NCBI RefSeq assembly: GCF_000336715.1
Contig: NZ_AOMF01000171.1
Coordinates: 160,507-220,982, forward strand
Direction of reading: 5' to 3'
Length of the DNA: 60,476 nucleotides
From: Halococcus thailandensis JCM 13552
GTDB lineage: Archaea; Halobacteriota; Halobacteria; Halobacteriales; Halococcaceae
Below the pieces are notes generated by a model that saw only the letters and a list, made by a program, of their open reading frames with translations, did no database searches and was not told the DNA's origin. The translations under genes and the position numbers were made by a program. Shown here piece after piece: positions 17,276 to 25,482 of this stretch. Position 1 is the stretch's first letter, and the number at the start of each line of letters is the position of its first letter.

Positions 17276-17752
17276 TTAGATATCGAGTGTTGTCGCTCCC
17301 ACGAACCCACTCCCCGAGTCTATCTCGACCCGATCGCCCCGCACGGTCGCGAGCCGTCGTGCATCCGCGAACGCGACGTTTCTCTCGGCGGATTCTCGGG
17401 CCGCGCGACTTTTATACCTTTCCTCACAGGCGCGTATCGTTCCGCTCACGCCGAGCAGCCGGATGCCGACCGGCGCGTCGCCGACGGTGTCGATACAGGC
17501 GATCGCCGCCCGTGCTCGCTCGACCTCACCGTGGCGCACCCGGACGATCGCCATCCCCGATCCGTCCTCCACCTCGAAGTCGATGACCCTGAGGTCGGCA
17601 TCGGCGCTCCCCGGATCGCCGAGGAGGTTCTGGGCGGCGTACCAGCACTCGCGCTGGAAGTCGCGGGTGCCGAAGTCGTCGTCGGGCCACGATTCGATCC
17701 CGACCGCGAGATAGCGCCGGCGCGGACGGAGATGTTTCGGCAGGTGTTTCAC
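17276..17752 (-). CDS. rnp2: Ribonuclease P protein component 2 (Pop5)
   Basis: This 158-residue Pop5/Rpp14-family subunit of RNase P starts MKHLPKHLRPRRRYLAVGIE. It carries the RNP-like core with AIVRVRHGEVERARAAIACID and GVSGTIRACEERYK. With Rnp3 (18374-19081) it forms the Pop5-Rpp30 heterotetramer that supports catalysis in 5' tRNA maturation. The methyltransferase gene ends two bases upstream and psmA begins four bases downstream. The C-terminal extension of about 40 residues is variable. Confidence 0.92.
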   Translation of the reverse strand: MKHLPKHLRPRRRYLAVGIESWPDDDFGTRDFQRECWYAAQNLLGDPGSADADLRVIDFEVEDGSGMAIVRVRHGEVERARAAIACIDTVGDAPVGIRLLGVSGTIRACEERYKSRAARESAERNVAFADARRLATVRGDRVEIDSGSGFVGATTLDI

Positions 17753-17754
17753 GC

Positions 17755-18390
17755 TTACTCGTCTGCCGTCGATGCGTCACTTCCGTCGGCGCGTTCGGCG
17801 ACCAGCACGCCGACCTGATCGTGAACGCGCTCGACCGCGGTGAGCGAGAAGCCAGCATCCGTCAGCGCGTCCGCGAGCGTGCCGACCGTGGCAGGATCGT
17901 CGACTTCGGGCGAGTAGAAGGGCTCGTCGGGATCGGGCTCGTCGAAGAACATCACGTCGCCGAGCACGAATTTTCGAGGACCGAGAGCCGCGATGGCCTC
18001 GATCGCCTCGTGCTTTTCCTCGTCGTCCAGATGGTGCATCGCGAAGTTCGAGACCACGATATCGACCGACTCGTCGACCGCCGGCTCGCGGAAGCTCCCC
18101 TCGCCGAACGCGACGTTCTCGATGCCCGCGTCCGTGGCTTTCGAGCGGGCTTCGTCCATCATCCCGTCCGAGATGTCACGGCCGACGACCCGTTCGGCGT
18201 CGCCCGCGAGCGCGAGGGCGATGGCTCCCGTCCCGGTGCCGAGATCGAGCACGGTGTCGTCGGCGTCGGGCGCGGCGTGTTCGACGACCAGCGACGAGCA
18301 GGCGCGGTACTCGGCGCCGTCCTGCTCCTCGTCGTAGTTCCCGGAATGCTCGTCGAAGCGCGCGGCGTGTTCCTCAATCGTCTTCTTCAT
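17755..18390 (-). CDS. SAM-dependent methyltransferase
   Basis: This 211-residue class I methyltransferase has motif I VLDLGTGTGAIALAL (about residues 45-59), a motif II acidic residue in VVGRDISDGMM, and SFREPAVDESVDIVVSNFAMHHL as the motif IV region. The substrate is unknown. It lies between rnp3 and rnp2, overlapping rnp3 by 17 bases, so an RNA or ribosome substrate is plausible but not shown. Confidence 0.88.
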   Translation of the reverse strand: MKKTIEEHAARFDEHSGNYDEEQDGAEYRACSSLVVEHAAPDADDTVLDLGTGTGAIALALAGDAERVVGRDISDGMMDEARSKATDAGIENVAFGEGSFREPAVDESVDIVVSNFAMHHLDDEEKHEAIEAIAALGPRKFVLGDVMFFDEPDPDEPFYSPEVDDPATVGTLADALTDAGFSLTAVERVHDQVGVLVAERADGSDASTADE

Positions 18391-19081
18391 GTCTCCCTCT
18401 CCGGACGCCCGGCCCAATGAACGACTCGCTTAGGCGCTCGCGATTGCGAGCGGCGAGACGACCCCACTCGGCGAGCCCCTGCGCGACCGCCTCGCGATCG
18501 AAGCCGACGACGTCGCCGAGCGCGAGCAGCTCCCGGGGTGCGCGCAGTTCGAGGTGGCTCTCCGGGCTCGCGCTCACCACGTACGGTGCGTCGTAGTAGG
18601 TGACGATCTCGCGGAGTTTGCGGAGATCGCCGAGCGCCTGGACGCGCTGGCCGCCGCTCGTCCGGAGCACGCGCCCGAAGTCGAACTCGAAGCGCACACC
18701 GTTTCGCTTCGCTGCCCGTGCGAGCACGTGATTGACGTCGCCGTCGGCCATCGGCCGGGCGAGGACGTCGACTCGGGGCTCCTCGCAGGCGAAGCGGTTC
18801 AGCGCGTCGGAGCCCTCGACCACGACCAGCGTGTGCTCCTCGCGGTGCTCTTTGACCCGCGCGCTCGCCGCCGATCGGCTCTCGCCACCGATCTCGACCG
18901 CGTCCACCACGTCGATGTCGTACTCGCCGGCGACCTCGCTTCTGCTCGGCCCACCCTCGAACGCAGCGGGACCGTTGCGAACGACGATACCCGAGAAATC
19001 GCACTCTGCAGCCGTCAGCGCGAGCCGTGCGGCGGTGCTCTCGCCGTCGGGATACGCACGGACGGCTTCGTATGCGTCCAT
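18374..19081 (-). CDS. rnp3: Ribonuclease P protein component 3 (Rpp30)
   Basis: This 235-residue TIM-barrel protein of the RNase P p30 family starts MDAYEAVRAYPDGES. Family features are GIVVRNGP, VDVLARP...DVNHVLARAAKRNGVRFEFDF and YYDAPYVVSASPESHLELRAPRE (read in parts). It pairs with Rnp2 in the same operon. It starts two bases after the upstream COG1325 gene ends, and its 3' end overlaps the methyltransferase gene by 17 bases. Confidence 0.93.
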   Translation of the reverse strand: MDAYEAVRAYPDGESTAARLALTAAECDFSGIVVRNGPAAFEGGPSRSEVAGEYDIDVVDAVEIGGESRSAASARVKEHREEHTLVVVEGSDALNRFACEEPRVDVLARPMADGDVNHVLARAAKRNGVRFEFDFGRVLRTSGGQRVQALGDLRKLREIVTYYDAPYVVSASPESHLELRAPRELLALGDVVGFDREAVAQGLAEWGRLAARNRERLSESFIGPGVRRGRHEEDD

Positions 19082-19082
19082 C

Positions 19083-19508
19083 TTACGCCCGCGATTCGAG
19101 CGCGTCGGCGGCGTTCTCGATGGCCGCCGCCTTCTTCGCGGGGTAGGCCTCGACCTTCGCGCGGAGTTCGATCCCCGGGCCGCGCTCGACTCGTCCGCCG
19201 TAGGCTGCCTGTTTGTCGAGGCGCAGGAACAGCGAACAGTTCTCGTCGACACGCTCTTCGAGTTCGGTGCGGATCGCGTCGAGATCGATCGCGGCGAGTT
19301 CGTCGAGCACGTGGCGAATCTCGTCGGCGTTCTCGACGCGAGCCGACAGCACGACGATGCGATCGCCGTTGAACCCCTCGTTCTCGATACGGTTGATCGC
19401 GACCTCGTCGGGGAGGAACTGCCGGAGCGCGCCCTGGACGCGCGCCTCGTCCTCGGTCGCATAGCAGAAAGTCCGCAGGTCGATGTAGTGGAACGGAACG
19501 CCGCTCAT
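19083..19508 (-). CDS. Exosome-associated RNA-binding protein (COG1325)
   Basis: This 141-residue protein starts MSGVPFHYIDLRTFCYATED and contains HVLDELAAID and SLFLRLDKQAAYGG. That pattern is COG1325, predicted in early genome analyses as an exosome subunit because of its conserved location. It heads the cluster COG1325-rnp3-methyltransferase-rnp2-psmA-sbds. Its retention although no exosome core genes are nearby suggests an independent RNA-binding role. Function is inferred from context. Confidence 0.87.
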   Translation of the reverse strand: MSGVPFHYIDLRTFCYATEDEARVQGALRQFLPDEVAINRIENEGFNGDRIVVLSARVENADEIRHVLDELAAIDLDAIRTELEERVDENCSLFLRLDKQAAYGGRVERGPGIELRAKVEAYPAKKAAAIENAADALESRA

Positions 19509-19539
19509 ACCCTCGTTCAGTTCTCGGGCGACAAACGCC

Positions 19540-19719
19540 TTACTCCTCGGCTTCGAGCGAGTCCTCGGGCACGCCCGCCTCCTGACCCTCCTCGAAAGTC
19601 ACGGTGTAGGTCGCGTCGCCGAACATCGTCTCCATCACCTGCGTCACCGTCCCCGTCTCGCCGTCGTACTCGCTGTGCTCGTCGTGTAGAACGACCTCGT
19701 CGTCTTCCTCGAAGCTCAT
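19540..19719 (-). CDS. DUF1918-like small protein
   Basis: This 59-residue protein, MSFEEDDEVVLHDEHSEYDG then GTVTQVMETMFGDATYTVTFEEGQ, has the shape of a single KOW/SH3-like barrel, like the small DUF1918 proteins of haloarchaea. Function is unknown. A TATA-like cttttatcc (minus strand, about 19743-19752) lies some 25-30 bases upstream, predicting a leaderless transcript. Confidence 0.75.
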   Translation of the reverse strand: MSFEEDDEVVLHDEHSEYDGETGTVTQVMETMFGDATYTVTFEEGQEAGVPEDSLEAEE

Positions 19720-19790
19720 GGATCGCGTTATCGGACGGGTGGATAAAAGCGCCGTGTTTCGCCGTGAACGGCCGTGCGCCGCGGTCCCGA

Positions 19791-20333
19791 TCAGGTTTCC
19801 TTGCTCACGCTCATCGTGTCCGTCGTGACGAACAGCACCTCCGTCCGCTGGGCGACGACTGCGAACACGAGTCCGAGCAGGACCCCATAGGCCCAGTGGG
19901 CGAGTAGCGTCAACAGGAGGTAGAGCACGAGCGCCAGCCCGGCCTGTGAGCTGTAGAAGGCGACGAGGAACCCGGTCCACATGATGGTGGCGAAGACGAA
20001 CCCGCTCTGGACCATCGTCCGACCGGGGAGATAGTCGTTGAGTACGGCGAACAGCAGCGGCCACGTCGTCATGCCACCGCCGGCGAAGATGACGTAGCCG
20101 AGCAGCGCGTTGTCCGGCCGTCCGAGGCCGAGATAGGCGAGTTCCGAGAAGGCCGCGCTGTCGATGACACCGAGGGCGATCCCGGCCCAGAGGATCGGTG
20201 CCATCGCGAGCAGGCCGACCCCGCCGGCGATCGCACCGATGACGCCGCCCTTGACCACGGCGACGACGTCGTTTTCGGCCTCGCTCTGTGATTCGCCCGC
20301 GATCGCCGCGATGACCGAATCGGACCGTGACAT
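19791..20333 (-). CDS. Multi-spanning membrane protein (DUF6789-like)
   Basis: This 180-residue protein has a short cytoplasmic N-terminus and five or so membrane segments (about 27-50, 75-95, 108-125, 127-150 and 155-170). Recurrent motifs are GGVIGAIAGGVGLLAMAPILW and GLGRPDNALLGYVIFAGGG (read in parts). It resembles the DUF6789 group of haloarchaeal membrane proteins. A strong A/T box (cttttattttt, minus, about 20352-20361) precedes the start by about 25 bases. Confidence 0.72.
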   Translation of the reverse strand: MSRSDSVIAAIAGESQSEAENDVVAVVKGGVIGAIAGGVGLLAMAPILWAGIALGVIDSAAFSELAYLGLGRPDNALLGYVIFAGGGMTTWPLLFAVLNDYLPGRTMVQSGFVFATIMWTGFLVAFYSSQAGLALVLYLLLTLLAHWAYGVLLGLVFAVVAQRTEVLFVTTDTMSVSKET

Positions 20334-20393
20334 ATGAACACACAGTCGGCCAAAAATAAAAGTCCATCGCGCGAGGGATCGACGAGAGCCGAT

Positions 20394-21215
20394 TCAGCCG
20401 TAGGAGTGGCCCTCGTTGCGCTCGGCGTTCATCCGCCGAATCGCCCCGCAGGCCGTGCTCGCGTCGTAGCCGAACAGGACGTCCTTGGCGTAGGCGTCGG
20501 CGACCTCGCTGGCGTGGATCAGCTCGTCGAGATCGATGTCGGGCGCGTAGAGCTCGATCGAGAACGGTGTGCTGAGCGCATCGAGAAAGCCCTTGGCGAT
20601 GATCTCGATCCAGTAGGTCGTCGAGTAGGCCATGTCGTACAGCGGGACGACGAACTCGTCGACGTACTCGGAGAGTTCGTCGAAGTCGATGCCAGAGCGT
20701 TCGACGAGATGGCCGGGATACGGGTCGGGATGGAGCGTGAGATACAGTCGCCCCGGCACGCGCTCGGCGGCATCGGCGACGAAATCGGTGATGGTCTGGC
20801 GACGCCATTCGAACCGGTCGTCGAACGCGCTTTCCTCGAACCGCTCCATGCAGCGGTCACAGAAACAGTATTCCGGGCGGGGAAAGCCCACGTCGTCGAG
20901 GCGGACGTCCCCACTGATCGCGGCGGCGTCGGCGATCGTTTCGAGCAGCCCCTCGCGGTAGCCGGGATGGGTCGGACAGACGTACGCCCAGTCGAAGTAG
21001 CGGCGCTCGCGAGTCGCCCGCTCGCCAGCCTCGTTGACCGGCACGATCTCGGGATCGGCGTCGGCGATTGCGTTGTCGGCGTGACAGGAGATCATGCTCA
21101 CCGCGTCCTCGACCGGTTCGTTCGTCCGGCCGCTCACGGATTTCACCTCGAAGAACGCGCGGTCGAACTCCGGCCAGTCGAGCTCCTTCTCGTTGCGCGT
21201 GACGACCCCGAACAT
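20394..21215 (-). CDS. Conserved haloarchaeal protein, probable TIM barrel
   Basis: I do not recognise a named family for this 273-residue protein. It begins MFGVVTRNEKELDWPEFDRA. It has strand-turn patterns like sugar-hydrolase TIM barrels: FDWAYVCPTHPGYREGLL, VRLDDVGFPRPEYCFCDRC, GRLYLTLHPDPYPGHL and EFVVPLYDMAYSTTYW. The CFCDRC motif could bind a metal, and the several Asp and Glu at strand ends resemble a hydrolase site. I chose the ATG at 21215; longer starts add a non-conserved Ser/Pro-rich stretch. Confidence 0.75.
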   Translation of the reverse strand: MFGVVTRNEKELDWPEFDRAFFEVKSVSGRTNEPVEDAVSMISCHADNAIADADPEIVPVNEAGERATRERRYFDWAYVCPTHPGYREGLLETIADAAAISGDVRLDDVGFPRPEYCFCDRCMERFEESAFDDRFEWRRQTITDFVADAAERVPGRLYLTLHPDPYPGHLVERSGIDFDELSEYVDEFVVPLYDMAYSTTYWIEIIAKGFLDALSTPFSIELYAPDIDLDELIHASEVADAYAKDVLFGYDASTACGAIRRMNAERNEGHSYG

Positions 21216-21270
21216 ACCGGGAGTGGGGTGTGGGCGCGGGTAAGCGGTTCGCTCCGCGCAGCCGATTGAT

Positions 21271-21477
21271 TCACTTCCAGCCGGCGGCAGCGAAGACGAT
21301 ACCGAACAGGAGACCGACCACCAAGAGCCCACCGCCGCCGATGGCGTAGAGCTCGGTCGTCGTCCACTGGAATCGGCTCCCGTAGCGCAGGATGCCCGCG
21401 GACACCAGCAGGGTGAGCCCGGAGCCGACGAGCGTCGTCACGAAGTCGAACCCGAAGCGTGCGCCCGGATCGGCCAT
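21271..21477 (-). CDS. Small two-helix membrane protein
   Basis: This 68-residue protein, MADPGARFGFDFVTTLVGSG and onward, has two hydrophobic segments (about 10-28 and 44-65) separated by RYGSRFQWTTTEL. It has no known domain. It lies between the TIM-barrel-like gene and pyrI on the same strand, with gaps of about 55 and 80 bases. Confidence 0.6.
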   Translation of the reverse strand: MADPGARFGFDFVTTLVGSGLTLLVSAGILRYGSRFQWTTTELYAIGGGGLLVVGLLFGIVFAAAGWK

Positions 21478-21559
21478 ATCGTCCACCGGTTACGGACGGG
21501 TTTCGGCCTTCGGCCGGCGGCTGCAAGCGTACGCCCAGCCGCAGTCGAAAAGTCACTCC

Positions 21560-22072
21560 TCAGACGTCGATGTGGTCGGTCAGGCGTCGGCGGATGATCG
21601 TCCCGCAGTACAGACAGCGCACGCCGTCGTCGAGCACCTCGAAGCGGGTGGCGACCGGTTCGTCTTCGGTGGTGATGCAGTTGCGGTTCGGACACGAGAG
21701 CACGCCTTCGACGGTCGACGGCCGCTCGACGCGATTTTTCTCGATCACGTCGTACTCGCGGATGATGTTGATCGAGGCCGCGGGCGCGACGAGCGAGATG
21801 ACCTCGACTTCGTCCTGACTGAGCTCGCGTCCCTCGATCTTCACCACGTCCTTGTGGCCGAGCCTGTCCGAGGGGACGTTCATCCCGATGCTGACGACCT
21901 CGTCGGTGGCGCTGTCGATGCCCAGGATGGCGAGCACGTCCGGCGCGTGCCCGCCCGCGATGTGATCGATGACGGTGCCGTTGTGGATCTTGCTGATCCG
22001 GAGTTCGTGCGCCGACTCCTCGCCACCCTCCCCCTCGTCGGCATCGTCCTCACTCCCGTCGTACTCGTTCAT
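21560..22072 (-). CDS. pyrI: Aspartate carbamoyltransferase regulatory subunit
   Basis: This 170-residue PyrI controls the catalytic PyrB subunit allosterically in pyrimidine synthesis. The nucleotide-binding N-terminal domain includes [19 protein letters not shown] and [25 protein letters not shown] (in parts). The C-terminal zinc domain has four cysteines (SCPNRNC...CLYC). An acidic N-terminal extension of about 20 residues is a halophilic feature. The start at 22072 overlaps the pyrB stop in an ATGA. Confidence 0.95.
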   Translation of the reverse strand: MNEYDGSEDDADEGEGGEESAHELRISKIHNGTVIDHIAGGHAPDVLAILGIDSATDEVVSIGMNVPSDRLGHKDVVKIEGRELSQDEVEVISLVAPAASINIIREYDVIEKNRVERPSTVEGVLSCPNRNCITTEDEPVATRFEVLDDGVRCLYCGTIIRRRLTDHIDV

Positions 22073-22986
22073 CGGTCGTCCTCCGCAAGCAGCAGATCGA
22101 GCAGCGCCATCCGTACGGGAACCGCGTTGTGCGCCTGCTCGAAGTAGTGTGCGTGCTGGGTCGCGTCGACATCGGGAGCGATCTCGTCCACTCGGGGCAG
22201 CGGATGCATCACCACGCACTCCTCGCGCGCGTCCTCGAGCGTCGCGGCGTCGATGCGGTACTCGCCGGCGATCTGGCGGTACTCGTTCTCGTCGGGGAAG
22301 CGCTCGCGCTGGATACGGGTGACGTAGAGGACGTCGAGTTCCTCTATGACGGCGTCGAGATCGGTGTGTTCCTTGAGCCGTGCGCCCGACTCGTGGAGAT
22401 CGTAGCGCACGCTCCGGGGGAGGCTGAGGCTCTCGGGACTGACGAAATGCTGGCGGGCGTCGAACTTCGTGAGCGCGTAGGCCAGCGAGTGAACCGTCCG
22501 CCCGTATTTCAGATCGCCCATGATCCCCACCGTCAGATCCGAGAGGCTGCCGGCCGCCTCGCGCATCGTGTAGAGATCGAGCAGCGTCTGGGTCGGATGC
22601 TGGCCGGCCCCGTCACCCGCGTTGATCAGTGGGATGTCGACGAACTCGCTCGCCATCTGCGCCGCGCCTTCACTGGGGTGGCGCAGCACGAGCGCGTCGG
22701 CGTACCCCTCGACGACGCGCACGGTGTCGGCGAGGCTCTCACCCTTGGTCGCGCTGGAGGACTCGACCGGCCCCATGTCGAGCGCGTCGCCGCCAAGGCG
22801 CTTGATCGCCGTCTCGAAACTCATGTGTGTGCGCGTACTCGGCTCGAAAAAACAGAGCGCGAGCAGGTCGTCGGCGTGGCGATCCCGGTCCGGCGGCGTT
22901 CGATCGATCTCGGCCGCGCGGTCGAGTACCGTCTCGATGTCCGCCCGTGAGAGGCTCTTGGCGCTGATGACGTGGTCGTGGCTCAC
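22069..22986 (-). CDS. pyrB: Aspartate carbamoyltransferase catalytic subunit
   Basis: This 305-residue enzyme joins carbamoyl phosphate and aspartate in the first committed step of pyrimidine synthesis. The carbamoyl-phosphate motif [13 protein letters not shown], the [18 protein letters not shown] stretch and the aspartate-site HPLPRVDEI are all present. I chose the GTG at 22986 ([13 protein letters not shown]) because it matches the usual family start and length; another GTG at 23028 would add 14 residues. It is coupled to pyrI by overlap. Confidence 0.94.
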   Translation of the reverse strand: MSHDHVISAKSLSRADIETVLDRAAEIDRTPPDRDRHADDLLALCFFEPSTRTHMSFETAIKRLGGDALDMGPVESSSATKGESLADTVRVVEGYADALVLRHPSEGAAQMASEFVDIPLINAGDGAGQHPTQTLLDLYTMREAAGSLSDLTVGIMGDLKYGRTVHSLAYALTKFDARQHFVSPESLSLPRSVRYDLHESGARLKEHTDLDAVIEELDVLYVTRIQRERFPDENEYRQIAGEYRIDAATLEDAREECVVMHPLPRVDEIAPDVDATQHAHYFEQAHNAVPVRMALLDLLLAEDDR

Positions 22987-23077
22987 TGCATACAGCCGGG
23001 CACCGACTCGTCTTGAATCCCCCGACACGCCCCGTCCGCCGGCAAGCTTTATCCAGCCTCACCAGCAAGATAATCCA

Positions 23078-23704
23078 ATGCCAACGCGCCTGCCGACCGG
23101 CATCGACGTTCTCGACAATCGACTCGGGGGTGGGGTTCCTGCGGGAAGCATCGTCGCCCTTTCGGCCCCGCCAGCGAGCCAGGCTGAACTCCTGCTCGCC
23201 GAGTTCGTGGTGCCGCGCGATACGCTCTATCTCGCGCTCGACCGACCCGCGGCGGTCGTCTCGGCGAACATCGAACGAACGGACGTCGATACCGGCGACC
23301 CGACGGTCCGGACGATCGACGCCGATGATCCAATCGACGAAGCGCTCGCCGTCCTCGACGACCTCCCCGAGCGCTCGACCGTCGTCGTCGATCCACAGTC
23401 GGTGATCGAGCGCGCCAAGCGCCCGGCGTTTCTGGAGTTCATGACCGGCCTGCGCCGACGCGTCGACGACACGGGGAGTATCGCCGTGTTGCACTGCCTC
23501 GACGGGCGTGACGTCTCGCCGCTGCGCGACAGCACCGAACATCTGGCGGACGTGATCTTCCGGCTCACGACCGATACGACTGGCGCGACGATCGAGAACC
23601 GTCTCGCGGTGCCGAAGTTCCGCGGCGGGCGCGCGCTCACCGAGACGCTCAAACTCACCCTCACCGATCGAGTCGCCGTGGATACCAGTCGCGATATCGC
23701 GTAA
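23078..23704 (+). CDS. RecA/KaiC-fold protein lacking a P-loop lysine
   Basis: This 208-residue protein follows the RadA/KaiC-like layout. LPTGIDVLDNRLGGGVPAGS precedes the nucleotide-binding strand, as in archaeal KaiC-like and RadB proteins, and VVVDPQSVIE sits where Walker B is expected. The P-loop, however, reads LSAPPASQAELLL and lacks the GK[ST] core, so ATP hydrolysis is doubtful. Similar haloarchaeal proteins are often called RecA-superfamily regulators. A ctttatcc box at about 23047-23054 precedes the ATG by about 25 bases. Confidence 0.75.
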   Translation: MPTRLPTGIDVLDNRLGGGVPAGSIVALSAPPASQAELLLAEFVVPRDTLYLALDRPAAVVSANIERTDVDTGDPTVRTIDADDPIDEALAVLDDLPERSTVVVDPQSVIERAKRPAFLEFMTGLRRRVDDTGSIAVLHCLDGRDVSPLRDSTEHLADVIFRLTTDTTGATIENRLAVPKFRGGRALTETLKLTLTDRVAVDTSRDIA

Positions 23705-23763
23705 TGAGACGGCGGCTGTCACCGGCGGAGCGTTTATGCGACGGCCGGCCGACAGCGCCCGCA

Positions 23764-24090
23764 ATGGCAACCGCAGAGTCGACGTTCGACCTCCGACGCC
23801 TCGCCGCCCAGATCGTGCTCGTCGGGCTGGTCGTCACGGTCGCGCTCAGCGACTTCGGCAACCCCGTCTTCGCCGTCGTCGGCTTCCTCAGCGGGCTGTT
23901 GCTCGTGCTGGCGGCGGTCGATACGATCCGCGAACATCCGCTCTACCCGGTCGCGTTCGGCGTCGTCATCGTTCTCGCGGGTGTCGGCGGGATCCTGATC
24001 AACGGGTTCGGGTTCGTCGTCGCGCTGCTCGTTCTCGGCGGGCTCGTCTACCTCGGCGATTGGGGCTATCGGCAGTACGAGCGCGCCTAA
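23764..24090 (+). CDS. Four-helix membrane protein
   Basis: This 108-residue protein has a short charged N-terminus and four hydrophobic segments (about 17-33, 37-54, 62-78 and 82-100), ending in GDWGYRQYERA. There is no recognised domain. It follows the RecA-fold gene by 59 bases and converges on the FKBP gene. Confidence 0.65.
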   Translation: MATAESTFDLRRLAAQIVLVGLVVTVALSDFGNPVFAVVGFLSGLLLVLAAVDTIREHPLYPVAFGVVIVLAGVGGILINGFGFVVALLVLGGLVYLGDWGYRQYERA

Positions 24091-24108
24091 CGGTTCGACG
24101 CGGGGTCG

Positions 24109-25065
24109 TTACTCCTCGTCGAGTTCCTCGGTGATGTCGTCGACGTCCACGTCGGCGTCCTCGAGCTCCTCTTCGATGGCGTCGAGGTCGGCCTCGCCAC
24201 CGCCACCGCCCATACCGCCCATCATGCCACCCATGCCGCCCATCATCCCGCCGGTGCCGTCGATGACCTCCTCGACGACCACGCGATCGAGGTCGAGCCG
24301 GTCGATGAGATCGCCCAGGATCTGCTGTTTGCCCATCATCCACTGCTGGTCGAACTGGAGCTGAGGCGACTGCTCGATGTAGAGCGTCTCCTTCTCGACG
24401 ACTTCGGTCTCGAACTCGGGTTCGCTCTCTTCCTCGTCGTCTTCGTCCTCGTCGGGCTCGACCATCTGCTCTTCTTCGACCTCGTCCGTTTCGATGCGCA
24501 TATCGAAATCGGCGTCGAAGTACATGCCGAGCATCCCCTCTGCCTGTTCGAGGCGGTCGTCGACCGTGTCGAGCACCTCGTAGTCGTACTCGACGTCCTG
24601 GCCGGCGAGCGGGTGGTTGAAGTCCACGCGTGCGCGGCCACCGATGATCGTCTCGACGTGGCCGTGCTCGCCGTCGATGTCGACGTGGCCACCGGGGTAG
24701 CGGTCGTCCTCGGGGATGCGGTCGGCGCTCACGGTCCGAACCTCGTCCTCGTCGTACTCGCCGAAGGCCTCGTCGGCGGGCACCGTCACGGTGCCCGAAT
24801 CGCCGGCCTCGCCGCCGGTGAAGTCCTCCTCGACGGTGTCGAAGAGGTGGCCGGCACCGACCGCGATGACGCGCGGTTCGAAGCTCTGCTGTTGGTCGTC
24901 GACGCCTTCCTCTTCGGCAACCTCCTCGTCGGTCGTATCGACGAGCTGGTCGTTCTCGACCGTGCGGGCGGTGTAGGCGAGACGGACGAAATCCCCCTCC
25001 TGAATCCCGCTTGCGGCTTCCTCGTCGGCGTCCGATGCGGACTGTTCGCTTGCTTCGTCGCTCAT
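24109..25065 (-). CDS. FKBP/SlyD-type peptidyl-prolyl isomerase with Gly/Met-rich region
   Basis: This 318-residue isomerase-chaperone has an FKBP core (FVRLAYTARTVENDQLVDTT, ESFEPRVIAVGAG-like and ADEAFGEYDEDEV segments). A SlyD-type insert-in-flap domain contains GHVETIIGGRARVDFNHPLAG (in parts). A very acidic linker follows at about 205-225, then a helical C-terminal domain (QFDQQWMMGKQQILGDLIDRL). Near residues 280-297 is a GGMMGGMGGMMGGMGG tract resembling chaperonin C-terminal tails, then an acidic end. It should fold or hold nascent proteins in the cytoplasm. Confidence 0.9.
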   Translation of the reverse strand: MSDEASEQSASDADEEAASGIQEGDFVRLAYTARTVENDQLVDTTDEEVAEEEGVDDQQQSFEPRVIAVGAGHLFDTVEEDFTGGEAGDSGTVTVPADEAFGEYDEDEVRTVSADRIPEDDRYPGGHVDIDGEHGHVETIIGGRARVDFNHPLAGQDVEYDYEVLDTVDDRLEQAEGMLGMYFDADFDMRIETDEVEEEQMVEPDEDEDDEEESEPEFETEVVEKETLYIEQSPQLQFDQQWMMGKQQILGDLIDRLDLDRVVVEEVIDGTGGMMGGMGGMMGGMGGGGGEADLDAIEEELEDADVDVDDITEELDEE

Positions 25066-25214
25066 ACCCTCTCAACTCCCGTTCGACGTTTAAGAACGTT
25101 GCTTCACGTTCGCCTGCGGACGACGAATCGCGCTGCTCACGTACTGCAAGCGAGCGACGTCGTCGCCGTTCGTGCAGGGGACAGGTTTAGGAACCGGAAC
25201 GTCCTCTGTGGAGT

Positions 25215-25457
25215 ATGGTAGACACGACCGAAGCGAGTCAGTCCCTCTCGCGCGACGAGGCCGCCGAAGCGCTCGAATCGCTCGCGAACGAGCTGCGCGG
25301 GGACGCCGAGATGACGGTCCTCGCCGGCAACAAGTCGGTCGCACTCACGCCGCGCGACACCCTCGATTACGAGATCGAGGTGAGCGAGCGCGAGCCGATG
25401 CTCGGCGACAAACGCGAATCGATCAGCATCGACCTCAACTGGAAAGCCGAAGAGTAG
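25215..25457 (+). CDS. Amphi-Trp domain protein
   Basis: This 80-residue protein has the short amphi-Trp layout: a helix (SRDEAAEALESLANELRG), then strands ending EIEVSEREPMLGDKRESISI and a C-terminal LNWKAEE. Function of the family is unknown. The start at 25215 follows an aggtttagg box (about 25184-25192). The CyaB-like gene follows 25 bases downstream, so the two are probably cotranscribed. Confidence 0.8.
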   Translation: MVDTTEASQSLSRDEAAEALESLANELRGDAEMTVLAGNKSVALTPRDTLDYEIEVSEREPMLGDKRESISIDLNWKAEE

Positions 25458-25482
25458 TTTCCGTCCCGGACGAACGACCCTC

